Of a stretch of 64,000 nt of DNA, positions 8,543-18,293 are shown piece after piece. The stretch spans positions 868,001 through 932,000 of the forward strand of contig NZ_CP023691.1 of NCBI RefSeq assembly GCF_008704855.1. Reading direction: 5' to 3'. Each line of letters begins with the position of its first letter. Position 1 is the stretch's first letter. The position numbers were made by a program, and so were the translations under genes. Below the pieces are notes generated by a model, which was not told the DNA's origin, searched no databases, and saw only the letters and a program-made list of their open reading frames with translations. The DNA comes from Streptomyces platensis. Its GTDB lineage: Bacteria > Actinomycetota > Actinomycetes > Streptomycetales > Streptomycetaceae.

Positions 8543-9571
8543 TCAAACAGTCCAGTCGAGGATGATCTTGCCGCTGCGGCCGCTGGCGGCGTCGTCGAAG
8601 GCGGCGTCGAAGTCCTGGTAGGAGTAGCGCCCGGTGATCACGGGCGAGAGGTCGAGACCGCCTTCGAGCAGCACGGACATCGCGTACCAGGTCTCGAACA
8701 TCTCCCGGCCGTAGATGCCCTTGATCGTGATCATGGAGGTGACGATCCGGGACCAGTCCACGGGGAACTGCTCAGCGGGCAGGCCGAGCACCGCGATCCG
8801 GCCGCCGTGCGTCATGTTGGCGATCATGTCGCACATCGCCTCGGGCCGGCCGGACATCTCCAGTCCGATGTCGAAGCCCTCGCGCAGGCCCAGTTCGCGC
8901 TGGCCGTCGGCGATGGTCGCGTCGGCGACATTGAGGGCGAGGCTGACGCCGACCTTGCGGGCCAGCGCGAGGCGCTCCTCACTGACGTCCGTGATCATGA
9001 CATTGCGGGCGCCGGCGTGCCGGGCGACGGCCGCGGCCATGATGCCGATCGGCCCCGCGCCGGTGATCAGCACGTCCTCGCCGACCAGCGGGAACGACAG
9101 CGCGGTGTGCACGGCGTTGCCGAACGGGTCGAAGACCGCGGCGATATCGAGGTCCACGGGGACCCGGTGCACCCAGACATTGGAGGCGGGCAGCGCCACG
9201 TACTCGGCGAAGGCACCGTCCCGGCCGACACCGAGGCCGACCGTGGCGCGGCACAGATGGCGGCGGCCGGCCAGACAGTTGCGGCACTTGCCGCAGACCA
9301 GGTGGCCCTCGCCGCTGACCAGGTCACCGGCCTTGATATCGGCCACATCGCGGCCGGTCTCCACGACCTCGCCGACGAATTCATGGCCGAGGGTCAGCGG
9401 GGCGGTCACGGCCTTCTGGGCCCAGCCGTCCCAGGCCCGGATGTGCAGATCCGTGCCGCAGATGCCGGTGCGCAGCACCTTGATCAGCACATCCCCCGGG
9501 CCGATGGCCGGCTCCGGCACGTCCATGAGCCAGAGACCCGGCTCCGTCTTTTCCTTGACCAGTGCCTTCAC
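8543..9571 (-). CDS. tdh: L-threonine 3-dehydrogenase
   Basis: A 342-residue zinc-dependent medium-chain dehydrogenase, the standard length for Tdh. It oxidises L-threonine with NAD+ to 2-amino-3-ketobutyrate, which the next gene (kbl) cleaves. Motifs include [10 protein letters not shown] (catalytic zinc Cys), GHEFVGEVV, the structural zinc cluster [15 protein letters not shown], and the Rossmann motif [16 protein letters not shown] chose the GTG at 9571, giving the family N-terminus VKALVKEK, with GGGAG nine bases upstream; the open frame extends further to 9622 without support. First gene of a probable tdh-kbl(-lysR) operon. Confidence 0.95.
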   Translation of the reverse strand: MKALVKEKTEPGLWLMDVPEPAIGPGDVLIKVLRTGICGTDLHIRAWDGWAQKAVTAPLTLGHEFVGEVVETGRDVADIKAGDLVSGEGHLVCGKCRNCLAGRRHLCRATVGLGVGRDGAFAEYVALPASNVWVHRVPVDLDIAAVFDPFGNAVHTALSFPLVGEDVLITGAGPIGIMAAAVARHAGARNVMITDVSEERLALARKVGVSLALNVADATIADGQRELGLREGFDIGLEMSGRPEAMCDMIANMTHGGRIAVLGLPAEQFPVDWSRIVTSMITIKGIYGREMFETWYAMSVLLEGGLDLSPVITGRYSYQDFDAAFDDAASGRSGKIILDWTV

Positions 9572-10029
9572 CGCAGCGGCTCCCGTACGTACGTGACCTG
9601 CCGGGTGGCCCGCCCCGGCCACCCGATCTTCGTCAAGGAATCTTCCGTACCTCGGCCGCGCGGTCCATCGAGGTTTTCTTAAGCGCGGTCACAGCTGCCC
9701 TTTACGCCCCGTCGGCACCGGGCTTTCGGCCCCTCTCCCCCGGGACGTGAGACGGGTCATACCGCGCCGGACAGCCGTCCGGCCGAGCCACCGGAGGCGC
9801 AGTTCAGGGCGGGTGCCGACGGGCTCCCGGACCGCCCCGTGGCTCCGGCGGGCCCGCGAGTGTAAACGTTCGCCACCGCAAGCGTGGGAATTCATCACAG
9901 CTTGAGTGGCCGTGAGACCGGGGCGCCCGGGGCTACGTAGGACTGGGTGAGCACCACACACGGCGGCCGGCGCGACGCACCGCGGCCTCCCGTGTGCCCC
10001 GTTCCTGTGCGTCCCTGGAGGTCAGTGAA
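9572..10029. other. Divergent intergenic region between tdh and the protease gene
   Basis: About 460 bp between two divergently transcribed genes; it must hold both promoters. No coding bias is evident. A GGAGG ribosome binding site for the protease lies at 10017-10021. I see no clear -35/-10 pair. Confidence 0.5.
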
Positions 10030-11607
10030 TTGAGCCACCGACATGTGAACAAGCGCCTGCGGACCGGCGCCATCGCCACCGCCGGTGTGGCCGCCGTCGC
10101 GGCCGCAGCGATCCTGCTCCCCAACGCCAACGCGAGCACGGACCAGCCGGCGGCCCCCAAGACCCTCAGCGCCCACTCGGCCACGCAGCTGGCGACGTCC
10201 CTGAAGGCGGACCTCGGGGACCAGAGCGCGGGCTGGTACCTGGACAGCTCCAACGGCCACCTGGTCATGAACGTCCTGTCGGAGGACGACGCCGCGAGCG
10301 TCAAGGCCAAGGGTGCCGTCGCCAAGGTCGTGCACAACAGCATGACCGCGCTGAAGTCCGGTGCGAAGACGCTGCGCGAGACCGCGGCCGTGCCGGGTAC
10401 CGCCTGGGCGATCGACCCGAAGACCAACAAGATCGTGGTGACCGCCGACAGAACCGTCACCGGCGCAAAGATGGCCACCCTCAGCAAGGCCACGAACGGC
10501 ATGGGCGACGGCATGGTGACCGTCAAGCGGTCGCAGGGTGAGTTCAAGCGGTACGACGGCGGGGACGCGGGAAGTGCGGCGGGCGGCGCGGGTGGCGCCG
10601 GAGACGCCGCGGGGGGTGCCGGAGATTCCGCGGGCGGCGCGGGTGACGCGGCAGGGGGTGCCGGAGACGCATCGGGCGGCGCGGGTGACGCGGCCGGTGG
10701 CGCCGGAGACGGCGGTGGCGGTGCCGGAGACGGTGGACAGGCCGCCGGGCCAATCGGCGGCAGTGCCATCTTCGGCGGCAACGCACGCTGCTCGCTGGGC
10801 TTCAACGTCACGGTCAAGGGCGCCCCGGCGTTCCTGACGGCTGGTCACTGCGGCAACGACTCCAAGACCTGGACCGCGGACCAGGGCGGCGGCCAGCCGC
10901 TGGGCACGGTGGCCGACTCCAAGTTCCCGAAGACCGACTTCGCGCTGGTCACCTACGACGACACCGCCGCGAAGCCGCAGAGCGCGGTCGACCTGGGCAA
11001 CGGCAGCACCCAGGAAATCGCCAAGGCCGCGGAGGCCGCCGTCGGTATGAAGGTGCAGCGCTCCGGCAGCACCACCGGTCTGCACGACGGCACCGTCACC
11101 GGCCTGGACGCGACGGTGAACTACGGCAACGGCGACATCGTCAACGGCCTCATACAGACGGACGTCTGCGCGGAGCCCGGCGACAGCGGCGGCGCGATGT
11201 TCTCCGACGACTCGGCGGTCGGGCTGACCTCCGGCGGCAGCGGCGACTGCACCGCGGGCGGCGAGACCTTCTTCCAGCCGGTCACCGACGCCCTCAAGGC
11301 CACGGGTGCGGAGATCGGCGCCGGGGGCGGTGACGCCGGTGCGGGCGGCGGCGACAACGGCGCGGCCGGCGGCAATGGTGCGGCCGGCGGCAACGGCGCG
11401 GGCGGCGGCAACGGCGCGGCCGCGGGTGGCGGCAACGCCGGTGCGGGAAACGGTGCCGGCAACGCGGGGGCCGGAAACGGAGCCGGCAACGCCGGTGCGG
11501 GAGCGGGCGACCCGGGTGCGGGCGCCGAGGACCCCGGTACCGGCGCGCAGGACCCGGGAGCGGGTGCCCAGGACCCCGGCGCGGGCGGCGGTGACGCCCT
11601 GAACTGA
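10030..11607 (+). CDS. Secreted S1-family (streptogrisin-like) serine protease with Gly/Ala-rich repeat linkers
   Basis: An extracellular serine protease of about 525 residues. A TTG start at 10030 follows GGAGG and gives the Streptomyces-type N-terminus LSHRHVNKR. A signal peptide (AIATAGVAAVAAAAILLPNANAS) and an alpha-lytic-type propeptide come next. The chymotrypsin-fold domain has His273 (TAGHC), Asp303 (TDFALV) and Ser386 (GDSGG). Two low-complexity stretches are unusual: a GGAGDAA-type repeat (about residues 177-240) between propeptide and catalytic domain, and a GGNGA/GAGNG/DPGAGA stretch from about residue 430 to the end. The first could be a processing spacer, the second a cell-wall-spanning or flexible tail. 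A strong terminator follows. Confidence 0.92.
   Translation: MSHRHVNKRLRTGAIATAGVAAVAAAAILLPNANASTDQPAAPKTLSAHSATQLATSLKADLGDQSAGWYLDSSNGHLVMNVLSEDDAASVKAKGAVAKVVHNSMTALKSGAKTLRETAAVPGTAWAIDPKTNKIVVTADRTVTGAKMATLSKATNGMGDGMVTVKRSQGEFKRYDGGDAGSAAGGAGGAGDAAGGAGDSAGGAGDAAGGAGDASGGAGDAAGGAGDGGGGAGDGGQAAGPIGGSAIFGGNARCSLGFNVTVKGAPAFLTAGHCGNDSKTWTADQGGGQPLGTVADSKFPKTDFALVTYDDTAAKPQSAVDLGNGSTQEIAKAAEAAVGMKVQRSGSTTGLHDGTVTGLDATVNYGNGDIVNGLIQTDVCAEPGDSGGAMFSDDSAVGLTSGGSGDCTAGGETFFQPVTDALKATGAEIGAGGGDAGAGGGDNGAAGGNGAAGGNGAGGGNGAAAGGGNAGAGNGAGNAGAGNGAGNAGAGAGDPGAGAEDPGTGAQDPGAGAQDPGAGGGDALN
10556..10747 (+). repeat. In-frame tandem repeat coding for GGAGDAA-like units
   Basis: About nine imperfect copies of a roughly 21-bp unit (variants of ggcggcgcgggtgacgcg) inside the protease gene. 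They keep the reading frame and lie between the propeptide and the catalytic domain. Confidence 0.8.
11318..11600 (+). repeat. In-frame repeats coding for the Gly/Ala/Asn/Asp-rich C-terminal tail of the protease
   Basis: Consecutive short repeats encode GGNGA, GAGNGAGNA and later DPGAGAQ-type units. This is protein-level low complexity, not a CRISPR or iteron array. Confidence 0.75.
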
Positions 11608-11629
11608 CGGCCGGGGAACCAACTGTGCG

Positions 11630-11672
11630 ACCGGCCCCGCTCCCCTTCCACCACGGAGGGGGCGGGGCCGGT
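11630..11672 (+). terminator. Terminator after protease gene
   Basis: Arms of about 15 bp, ACCGGCCCCGCTCCCC against GGGGGCGGGGCCGGT, with a short loop, starting about 23 bp past the protease stop codon. Confidence 0.7.
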
Positions 11673-11767
11673 GTGCGTTACGGGCGGGAGTGTGGCGGAA
11701 CCATAGCGACCGCCTGCGGAGCGGTGTCAGAATACCGGCCCTACTCCGACCCTTCCTCAGGGGCGTC

Positions 11768-14557
11768 ATGGCGTCGAACGAACTCGATTCCAATATCCCC
11801 GTCTTCCGCGGAGCCGGGCATCTCCTGCGTCTGATAGCCGATCTGGTGCGCAGGCCACGGCGCCGGGAGTGTCCGGAGCCGGTGCGGCACCGCGGAGTGG
11901 CTCAGGGACGTGAAGGCCTGCCGGTGCTGTGTCTGGTGAGCGGGGAGGAGCACACCCAACTCGCCAAGGGCATCAGCTACTTCCTCAGCCACGCCGATCC
12001 CCGCCGGGTCCCGCACTGTCTGCACGACCTCCAGGACGGCTCACCGCCCCCGCCCCCGGAATCCGTCGAGGCGGTGCGCCACACGCTGGAGCGGCTGGCG
12101 CAGGGCTTCGCCCGCAGCGTCCACGGCAGCGACGGGCGGGTCCGCTTCCGCAGGTTCGGCCTGGTCAACTGGCTGACGCAGGCCGGGGCAACCGGCGCAG
12201 CGCCGTACTCGGGCGGTATGGAGGGCAACGACCACACCCTGCTTCAGGGGCTGCGCGAGCGGGAGTTCCGGCGCCGTCGGCTCTTCGGGCTGCTGCGCTC
12301 CCCGGAGACCGAGCTCGCGGTGGACGGCACCGTGCCGTGGTGGGTATGGCTGTTCGCCGTCCATGTCTTCCCGCTCGCCTGGTTCCGGGTCCGCCGCGGG
12401 CTGGGCCGCGAGTACCGCTGGCTGCTCAACCAGCCCTATCTGGCGCCGCGTGACCCGGGCACCTTCATCGGGTTCGCCGAGCGGCTGACCGCACCGCATC
12501 ACCAGGTCGAAGACCCGGAACAGTTACGCAAGTTGATGGTCAACGCCTTCCTGGAGGATCTGCGGGTCGCGTTCCGCCGCCGCATCTGGCGGCCCCGTAC
12601 GGCCCGGCGCACCGCGTACTGTGTGGCGCTGCTCGACGGGGCGAACGCCGGAAACTGCGGCTATCCGCTGTTGCAGACCATCATCGACGTACGCAACGAG
12701 ACGGGCGCCTTCGATCCGCTGCTGGTCATCAGCTGCGGCGCCGAGCCGCCCGCCGAAGGCACCGGGATCCGTGCCGACTGGGGCCACCACTCGCTGTGGG
12801 AGCTCGCCGACCGGCTCTACGGCGGCTGGCGGGACACCTTTCTGCACCAGGGCCGGGCCCGTAACCGCGCGCCCTGGTATCTGCCGGTCACCGTTCCCCG
12901 GCTGCTGCCGCCGTCCGATGAGAGTTACGAGCTGACCCGGCGGCTGGAGGTCGCGCAGGACGCCCGGCTGCGGATTCCCGAACCGCCGCTGTGGGCCCGC
13001 CGGATGGTGTCGGTGGTCGCGGCGTGCGGTGTCCTCGTCGCCCTGCTGGGAGCGGGCGGGCTGGTGCTGCGCCGGGAGAGCAACTACCGGGACGCACACT
13101 GCGGTCTGCACCGTTTCGAGGGCGACGCGGAGACCCTGCGCACCGCGGAGACCGGCGAGTGCATCGGAGTGGCCCGGAACGGGTTCACCTTCCACTCCCC
13201 CGACCCGCTGCTCAACAAGACCCTCCGCACCATCTACGCCCAGAACGCCCGTGCCGAGGAGGCCCATCGCGCGGCGCCGGAACGCCCGTTCGTCACCCTC
13301 GTCCACCTGTCGGCGCTGCTCAGCGTCTCGGGCAAGTCCACCGGGCAGCTCGCCTACGGGCGCGAGGCGCTCCAGGGCGCGGCGAGCGCCCAGTCCCGGC
13401 AGCTGCGCAGCACCGGCGCGGCGGAGCCGATTCTGCGGATCTTCCCGGCCAACGCCGGGTCGGGGATGCGCTTCGGCACGCGGGTGGTGGGGATCCTGGC
13501 GGGGCTCCAGCAGCAGGATCCGTCGCTCGTCGGGGTCACCGGACTCGACCAGAGCCGGGAGGCCACCAACCGGACGATCCGGAAGCTGACCGCGGTGGGG
13601 CTGCCCATGGTGGCCACCACGCTGTCCGCGGACTCGCTCGTGCGGCAGTCGCCCATGTATTTCCAGGTGTCGCCGCAGAACACCCGGGAGGCGGCCGTCG
13701 CCGCGGCCTATGCCGACCATGTCGTGGGCCACGGCGCCAAGAAGCCGGCCCGGCGGGTGCGGATCATCAGCTCCGCCGATCCCAGCGACACCTACAGCAG
13801 GACCCTCAGCGACGATGTCGCCCAGCGCTTCCGGGCCCGCGGGTTCACGGTCGAGAAGACCTCCTTCACCCCTCCCCCGCCACCGGGCGCGGACCCGTCC
13901 TCGGACGCCCCCGGCCCCGGGACGGTCGGCCAACGGAGCTGCTCCTACCCCGGCATGGTGTTCTTCGCGGGGCGCTCGGAGGACTTCGAGTCGCTGCTCG
14001 GCGGCATCAACGAGTCCTGTAACTCTGATCCGCCCACACTCCTCGGCGGCGATGATGTGGCCCGGCTGGCGGCCGACGCGGAACGCCGGCAGCAGTACCC
14101 CGGGATTCCGTACGACTTCCTGGACTTCACGCTGGGTTCGGCGCGCTGCGATGACACCAGCGAGCTGTACGCGGAGCTGGGCCGGCTGTTCCCCGAGGAG
14201 TGCGCCCAGGTCGCCAGCTCCTCGCTGGACGGCCATGCGGCGCTCGGTTTCGACGCCGTCAAGCTGTACATCAACGCGGTCAAGCAACTGCGCGAGGACG
14301 CCGCGCAGATGCCGTTGACACCGCCCGCCGTCTGGCATGCGATCAGCGGAGTGCACGGGGACGAGGCGCTCGACGGGGAGAGCGGCATCATCAGCTTCGG
14401 CGGCGATGTGGACCGTCAGGTCCCGTTGGACAAGCTGCTGTCCGTGCAGCACATCGACGGTGCGGGCAAGCCCACCCAGGCGGGCTTCTGCGGCCGGGTC
14501 GGCGGGCAGAAACAGTCGTCGTGGTGTCCACCGCTGGAGGCGGAGAAGGACCGCTGA
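11768..14557 (+). CDS. Large membrane-anchored protein with C-terminal periplasmic-binding-like domain
   Basis: A 929-residue protein of uncertain function. Residues 1-410 are predicted cytoplasmic and include LPVLCLVSGEEHTQLAKGISYF at the place where related architectures carry a P-loop; the GKS/T signature is absent, so it looks like a degenerate NTPase. A single membrane helix lies at about 412-435 (MVSVVAACGVLVALLGAGGLV). The outer part, from about residue 470 to the end, resembles a branched-chain-amino-acid-type periplasmic binding domain (LRIFPANAGSGMRFG, VGVTGLDQSR, LPMVATTLSADS, ALGFDAVKLYINAVKQLRED). This suggests a ligand-sensing protein that signals across the membrane, which is inference. 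I start it at ATG 11768, which has AGGGG upstream. Confidence 0.7.
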   Translation: MASNELDSNIPVFRGAGHLLRLIADLVRRPRRRECPEPVRHRGVAQGREGLPVLCLVSGEEHTQLAKGISYFLSHADPRRVPHCLHDLQDGSPPPPPESVEAVRHTLERLAQGFARSVHGSDGRVRFRRFGLVNWLTQAGATGAAPYSGGMEGNDHTLLQGLREREFRRRRLFGLLRSPETELAVDGTVPWWVWLFAVHVFPLAWFRVRRGLGREYRWLLNQPYLAPRDPGTFIGFAERLTAPHHQVEDPEQLRKLMVNAFLEDLRVAFRRRIWRPRTARRTAYCVALLDGANAGNCGYPLLQTIIDVRNETGAFDPLLVISCGAEPPAEGTGIRADWGHHSLWELADRLYGGWRDTFLHQGRARNRAPWYLPVTVPRLLPPSDESYELTRRLEVAQDARLRIPEPPLWARRMVSVVAACGVLVALLGAGGLVLRRESNYRDAHCGLHRFEGDAETLRTAETGECIGVARNGFTFHSPDPLLNKTLRTIYAQNARAEEAHRAAPERPFVTLVHLSALLSVSGKSTGQLAYGREALQGAASAQSRQLRSTGAAEPILRIFPANAGSGMRFGTRVVGILAGLQQQDPSLVGVTGLDQSREATNRTIRKLTAVGLPMVATTLSADSLVRQSPMYFQVSPQNTREAAVAAAYADHVVGHGAKKPARRVRIISSADPSDTYSRTLSDDVAQRFRARGFTVEKTSFTPPPPPGADPSSDAPGPGTVGQRSCSYPGMVFFAGRSEDFESLLGGINESCNSDPPTLLGGDDVARLAADAERRQQYPGIPYDFLDFTLGSARCDDTSELYAELGRLFPEECAQVASSSLDGHAALGFDAVKLYINAVKQLREDAAQMPLTPPAVWHAISGVHGDEALDGESGIISFGGDVDRQVPLDKLLSVQHIDGAGKPTQAGFCGRVGGQKQSSWCPPLEAEKDR

Positions 14558-14637
14558 CGGGGCGAGGCGGCGGAGGGGCCGGGACCGGTGCCGGGTCTGG
14601 GTCCGGCCGTCCGCCTCAGGTCGAAGTGCCCCCCGTC

Positions 14638-15417
14638 TCAGGTCGAGGTGACCGTGAACAGCCCGCCGTCCGGGTCACGGATGACGGCCTGGCAGCCCTC
14701 GCCGTCCGCGGTCGGGGTGACAGGGGTGACGGTGCCGCCGGCGGCCACCGCGGTGGCCGTCACCTTCTCGATCTCACGGACCGGGAAGTGGACGTGCCAG
14801 CGGGGACGCACCCGCGGGTCCGGGGCGGACTCGACGCCGCCGCCGCGCAGGCTGGCGACGGCGTGCGTACCGTCGCTGACGATCACTTGGTCGTGTTCGT
14901 AGGTCACATCGCAGCCGCCCGGCTCCCCGGACGCCCAGCCGAGGACCTCGGCGTAGAAGATGGCGGCGGCGAAGGCGTCACGGGTGCGCAGTTCGAGAGA
15001 GGCGGGAGCGTTGCCCTGCCCGACCGACCAGGCCAGGGTCTGGCCCTCCCAGAAGCCGAAGGTGGCGCCGTCGGGATCGGCGGCGAGGGCGGCGCGTCCG
15101 GGACCCAGCTTGAGCGGGCCGACGGCGACCGTCGCCCCGCGCTCACGGATCCGGTCGGCGGTCTCGTCGGCGTTCTCCACCGCGAAATAAGAGGTCCAGG
15201 CCACCGCGACCTGGAAACTCTGGGCAAGGGCCCCGATGCTGGCGACCGGCTGGCCGCCGGCCAGCGCGATGCAGAACTCCTCACCGAGGCTGGCCTGACG
15301 GAAACGCCACCCCAGGACCGCGGAGTAGAACTCCTGCGCGGCCTCCAGGTCGCGGGCCATCAAACTGACCCAGCACGGAGCGCCGCGTACCGCGGGGACG
15401 GGCCCATGGGCCGACAT
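14638..15417 (-). CDS. VOC-family protein with two glyoxalase-like domains
   Basis: About 259 residues with two vicinal-oxygen-chelate repeats. The first begins GAPCWVSLMARDLEAAQEFY and the second LELRTRDAFAAAIFYAEVLGW. Two-domain VOC proteins of this size include hydrolase/antibiotic-binding and glyoxalase-like members; the substrate cannot be read from sequence. I start it at ATG 15417 because GGAGG stands eight bases upstream; the frame is open to 15483. Diverges from the SpoIIE-type gene. Confidence 0.82.
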   Translation of the reverse strand: MSAHGPVPAVRGAPCWVSLMARDLEAAQEFYSAVLGWRFRQASLGEEFCIALAGGQPVASIGALAQSFQVAVAWTSYFAVENADETADRIRERGATVAVGPLKLGPGRAALAADPDGATFGFWEGQTLAWSVGQGNAPASLELRTRDAFAAAIFYAEVLGWASGEPGGCDVTYEHDQVIVSDGTHAVASLRGGGVESAPDPRVRPRWHVHFPVREIEKVTATAVAAGGTVTPVTPTADGEGCQAVIRDPDGGLFTVTST

Positions 15418-15569
15418 GACATCTGCCTCCTGTTGCTCAGCGCCCCTTCCCACTCTGCCAGCGACGGAGCGGTGCCGCACCAAGGGCGCGTCTGCCCTGC
15501 GGCAGCGCGGTTGTGCCGGTCTTGATCAGGCTCGATGCTGTAGATACCGAACCGGGCTGGGCTGATGCC

Positions 15570-17978
15570 ATGAACGCATGGAACGCGGCGGAGAGCGCTG
15601 ACTTCCGTGGTCCCCTCGACGTCGCCAGGGCGGCCACCGCGGTGCTGGACGCCCAGGACCTGATCATCGGCTGGAGCCCGGCGGCCCAGCGGCTCCTCGG
15701 CTATCTGCCGGAGGAGATCGTCGGACAGCCCCTGGAGCAGCTGGTTCCGCCCGCTGTCAGAACCGGAGACGCACCGGACGACGCGCTGGGCGGCGGCCGG
15801 GAGCTCACGGTGCGGCACCGGAACGGCCGACTGGTGCGGATGGCGGCCGCGTTCTGCCCACTCGCCAAGGTCTCCGCAGGCCCCGGCCACCGGCCGGCCC
15901 GGGTCCTGGTGGCGGCCGAACTGGAGGCCCACCGGCTGTGGGAGTCCCGCCAGGCGATGCTGCACGGGCTGGCCACCCGGTCCCCGGTGGGCCTGGGCAT
16001 CTATGACACCGATCTCCGGCTGACCTGGGCGAACAGCGCCTATATCCGGGAGGTCGGGCTGCCGCTGCGGGAGTTCCTCGGGGCCCGCGCCGATGAGCTG
16101 TATCCGGGCGGCACGTTCGTGACCGAGGGGTATCCGCGCACGCTCGACGCGGTGATGCACCATGTCATCGACACCGGCGAACCGATCCTCGATCTGCACT
16201 TCGTCGGCCAGCAGCCCTCCGACCCGGGGCCCGATCACGTCTGGTCCTGCTCCTATTACCGGCTCCAGGACACCCACGGGCAGGTGCTCGGGGTGTGTGA
16301 GGACGCCTTCGACATCACCGGCCGCTACCAGGCGCAGCGCCGGCTGAACCTGCTGGTGGAGGCCGGCGCCCGGATCGGCACCACCCTCGATATGACCGTC
16401 ACCGCCCGGGAGGTCAGCGAGGTGGCGGTGCCGGAGTTCGCCACCGCGGTCACCGTCGATCTGATGCGGTCCGTACTCAACGGCGACGAGCCGGAGCCGG
16501 CCGGCGGTGCGCTGCCCACGCTGGTGCGGGTCGCCACCCGCTCCGCCCATGAGGGGCCGGACAGCGCCCCGTACAGCCCGCACCGCGTCGAGTACCCGCC
16601 CGGCTCGCTCCAGTACCGCAGCCTCTCCTCGGGCGGGATGGTGCGCGAGGAGAACACCATCGTCGTGCCGCTGCGGGCCGGCGGCACCCCGATGGGACTG
16701 GTCACCTTCCGGCGCGGCGCCCCGATGACGCCCTTCGACAAGGGGGAGATCGAACTCGCCGACGAGCTGGTCACCCGGACGGCGGTGTGCCTGGACAACG
16801 CCCGCCGCTTCACCCGGGAACACACCGCCGCGCTGACCCTCCAGCGCGATCTGCTGCCCCAGCATCTGGCGTCCCCGTCGGCGGTCGATCTGGCCTACCG
16901 CTATCTGCCCAGCGATGACCGGGCCGGGGTCGGCGGCGACTGGTTCGACGTCATCGGTCTCTCGGGTACCCGGGTCGGCCTGGTCGTCGGGGACGTGGTG
17001 GGCCACGGCCTCCGGGCGGCGGCGACCATGGGGCGGCTGCGGACGACCGTGCGCGCCCTGGCCCGGCTCGACCTGGCTCCCGACGAGCTGCTGGGCCGGC
17101 TGGACGACCTGGTGGAACAGACCGCCGAGGAGCAGGCGGCGACGGTCGGCACGGATCTCGGCACGGACGATGTGGCGACCGGCGTGACCTGCCTCTACGC
17201 GGTCTACGACCCGGTGTCGCGGCGGTGCACCATGGCGCGGGCCGGGCATCTGCCGCCGGCCGTCGTCGACCCGGAGGGCGGTGTCTCCTTCCCGGATCTT
17301 CCGGCGGGCCCGCCCCTGGGGCTGGGGGGCCTGCCGTTCGAGTCCCTGGAGCTCGAACTGCCGGTCGGCAGTCTGCTGGCCCTGTTCACGAACGGGCTGG
17401 TCGAGGCCCGTGACCGGGACGTGGACGAGGGGCTGCGGATCCTCGGCGGGGTCCTGGGCGAGCACCGCCGCCCGTTGGACGAGCTGTGTGACCACGCCCT
17501 GGCCGAGCTGCTGCCGGACGGTCCGGCCACCGATGACTCGGCGCTGCTGCTGGTGCGCACCCGCGAGCTGGATAACCGGCAGGTGGCGGCCTGGGAGCTG
17601 CCCGCCGAGCCGGCCGCGGTGGCCACGGCCCGTGAGCTGGCCACCGAGCAGCTGCGGAAGTGGGGCCTGGCGGAGCTGTCCTACGCGACCGAACTCGTGG
17701 TCAGCGAGCTGTTCACCAATGCCGTACGGCATGCCGCGGGGCCGCTGCATCTGCGGCTGCTGCGCGACCGGACCCTGCTGACCGAGGTGTCCGACACCGC
17801 CCATACCTCGCCCCACCTCCGGCACAGCGCCAGCGACGACGAGGGCGGGCGGGGGCTCTTCATCGTCGCGCAGCTGGTGCCGCGCTGGGGTACCCGCTAC
17901 ACGCCGTACGGCAAGACGATCTGGACGGAGCAGGCGTTTCCGCCGCACTATTCCGGGGCTCCGCGGCCGGCCCACTGA
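15570..17978 (+). CDS. PAS-GAF-SpoIIE phosphatase-HATPase signalling protein
   Basis: An approximately 802-residue cytosolic regulator of the anti-sigma/anti-anti-sigma type. Domain order: PAS (about 10-100, ATAVLDAQDLIIGWSPAAQRLLGYLPEEIVGQPL), a second PAS (about 130-250, GLGIYDTDLRLTWANSAY), GAF (about 260-420), PP2C-type SpoIIE phosphatase (about 430-660, GVGGDWFDVIGL and VGDVVGHGLRAAATMGRLR carry metal ligands), and a C-terminal GHKL/RsbW-like kinase fold (about 680-790, ELVVSELFTNAVRHA, DEGGRGLFIVAQL). It would dephosphorylate or phosphorylate an STAS anti-anti-sigma partner in response to a signal. No partner is encoded nearby. The start is uncertain: ATG 15570 matches the beginning of the PAS region; a GTG at 15513 is also in frame. 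Confidence 0.9.
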   Translation: MNAWNAAESADFRGPLDVARAATAVLDAQDLIIGWSPAAQRLLGYLPEEIVGQPLEQLVPPAVRTGDAPDDALGGGRELTVRHRNGRLVRMAAAFCPLAKVSAGPGHRPARVLVAAELEAHRLWESRQAMLHGLATRSPVGLGIYDTDLRLTWANSAYIREVGLPLREFLGARADELYPGGTFVTEGYPRTLDAVMHHVIDTGEPILDLHFVGQQPSDPGPDHVWSCSYYRLQDTHGQVLGVCEDAFDITGRYQAQRRLNLLVEAGARIGTTLDMTVTAREVSEVAVPEFATAVTVDLMRSVLNGDEPEPAGGALPTLVRVATRSAHEGPDSAPYSPHRVEYPPGSLQYRSLSSGGMVREENTIVVPLRAGGTPMGLVTFRRGAPMTPFDKGEIELADELVTRTAVCLDNARRFTREHTAALTLQRDLLPQHLASPSAVDLAYRYLPSDDRAGVGGDWFDVIGLSGTRVGLVVGDVVGHGLRAAATMGRLRTTVRALARLDLAPDELLGRLDDLVEQTAEEQAATVGTDLGTDDVATGVTCLYAVYDPVSRRCTMARAGHLPPAVVDPEGGVSFPDLPAGPPLGLGGLPFESLELELPVGSLLALFTNGLVEARDRDVDEGLRILGGVLGEHRRPLDELCDHALAELLPDGPATDDSALLLVRTRELDNRQVAAWELPAEPAAVATARELATEQLRKWGLAELSYATELVVSELFTNAVRHAAGPLHLRLLRDRTLLTEVSDTAHTSPHLRHSASDDEGGRGLFIVAQLVPRWGTRYTPYGKTIWTEQAFPPHYSGAPRPAH

Positions 17979-18101
17979 CCGGCCGCGGGCGCGGTGGCCG
18001 GGGCCGGCCCGGCGCACATCGTGCGGGTGTTCGGAGCGGGTCCCATGATGGAACCAAGCGAGGTCCCGGCGACTCGGCGGGCGCGGACAGAGGAGGACCC
18101 T

Positions 18102-18293
18102 GTGACGACCAATGGCAGGGAGCAGGCGGCCGAGCGGCGGCCGACTCAGCTGTACACCGGTAGCGAGCGGCCCTATGACCCGGAGGACCTGGTGAAGGCG
18201 TCCGGGCGCGAACCCACCCCCGCGAGCCTGGAATGGGCCAGGCGTCTGATCGCTGAGGAGGGACCCGGCGCCATCGAGCGCTATCTGCCCTGA
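18102..18293 (+). CDS. Small conserved hypothetical protein, 63 residues
   Basis: A hydrophilic 63-residue protein starting at GTG 18102 with a strong GAGGAGG ribosome binding site six bases upstream. It shows no membrane segment, metal motif or known domain. Codon use is strongly GC3-biased. It has the look of the small Streptomyces proteins that accompany regulatory genes (TQLYTGSERPYDPEDLVKAS, SLEWARRLIAEEGPGAIERYLP). It follows the SpoIIE-type gene by about 120 bp on the same strand; a functional link is not shown. Confidence 0.7.
   Translation: MTTNGREQAAERRPTQLYTGSERPYDPEDLVKASGREPTPASLEWARRLIAEEGPGAIERYLP

Noticed and set aside
10556..10747. CRISPR-like or iteron array
   Set aside because: The repeats are in-frame coding repeats of the protease with no unique spacers.
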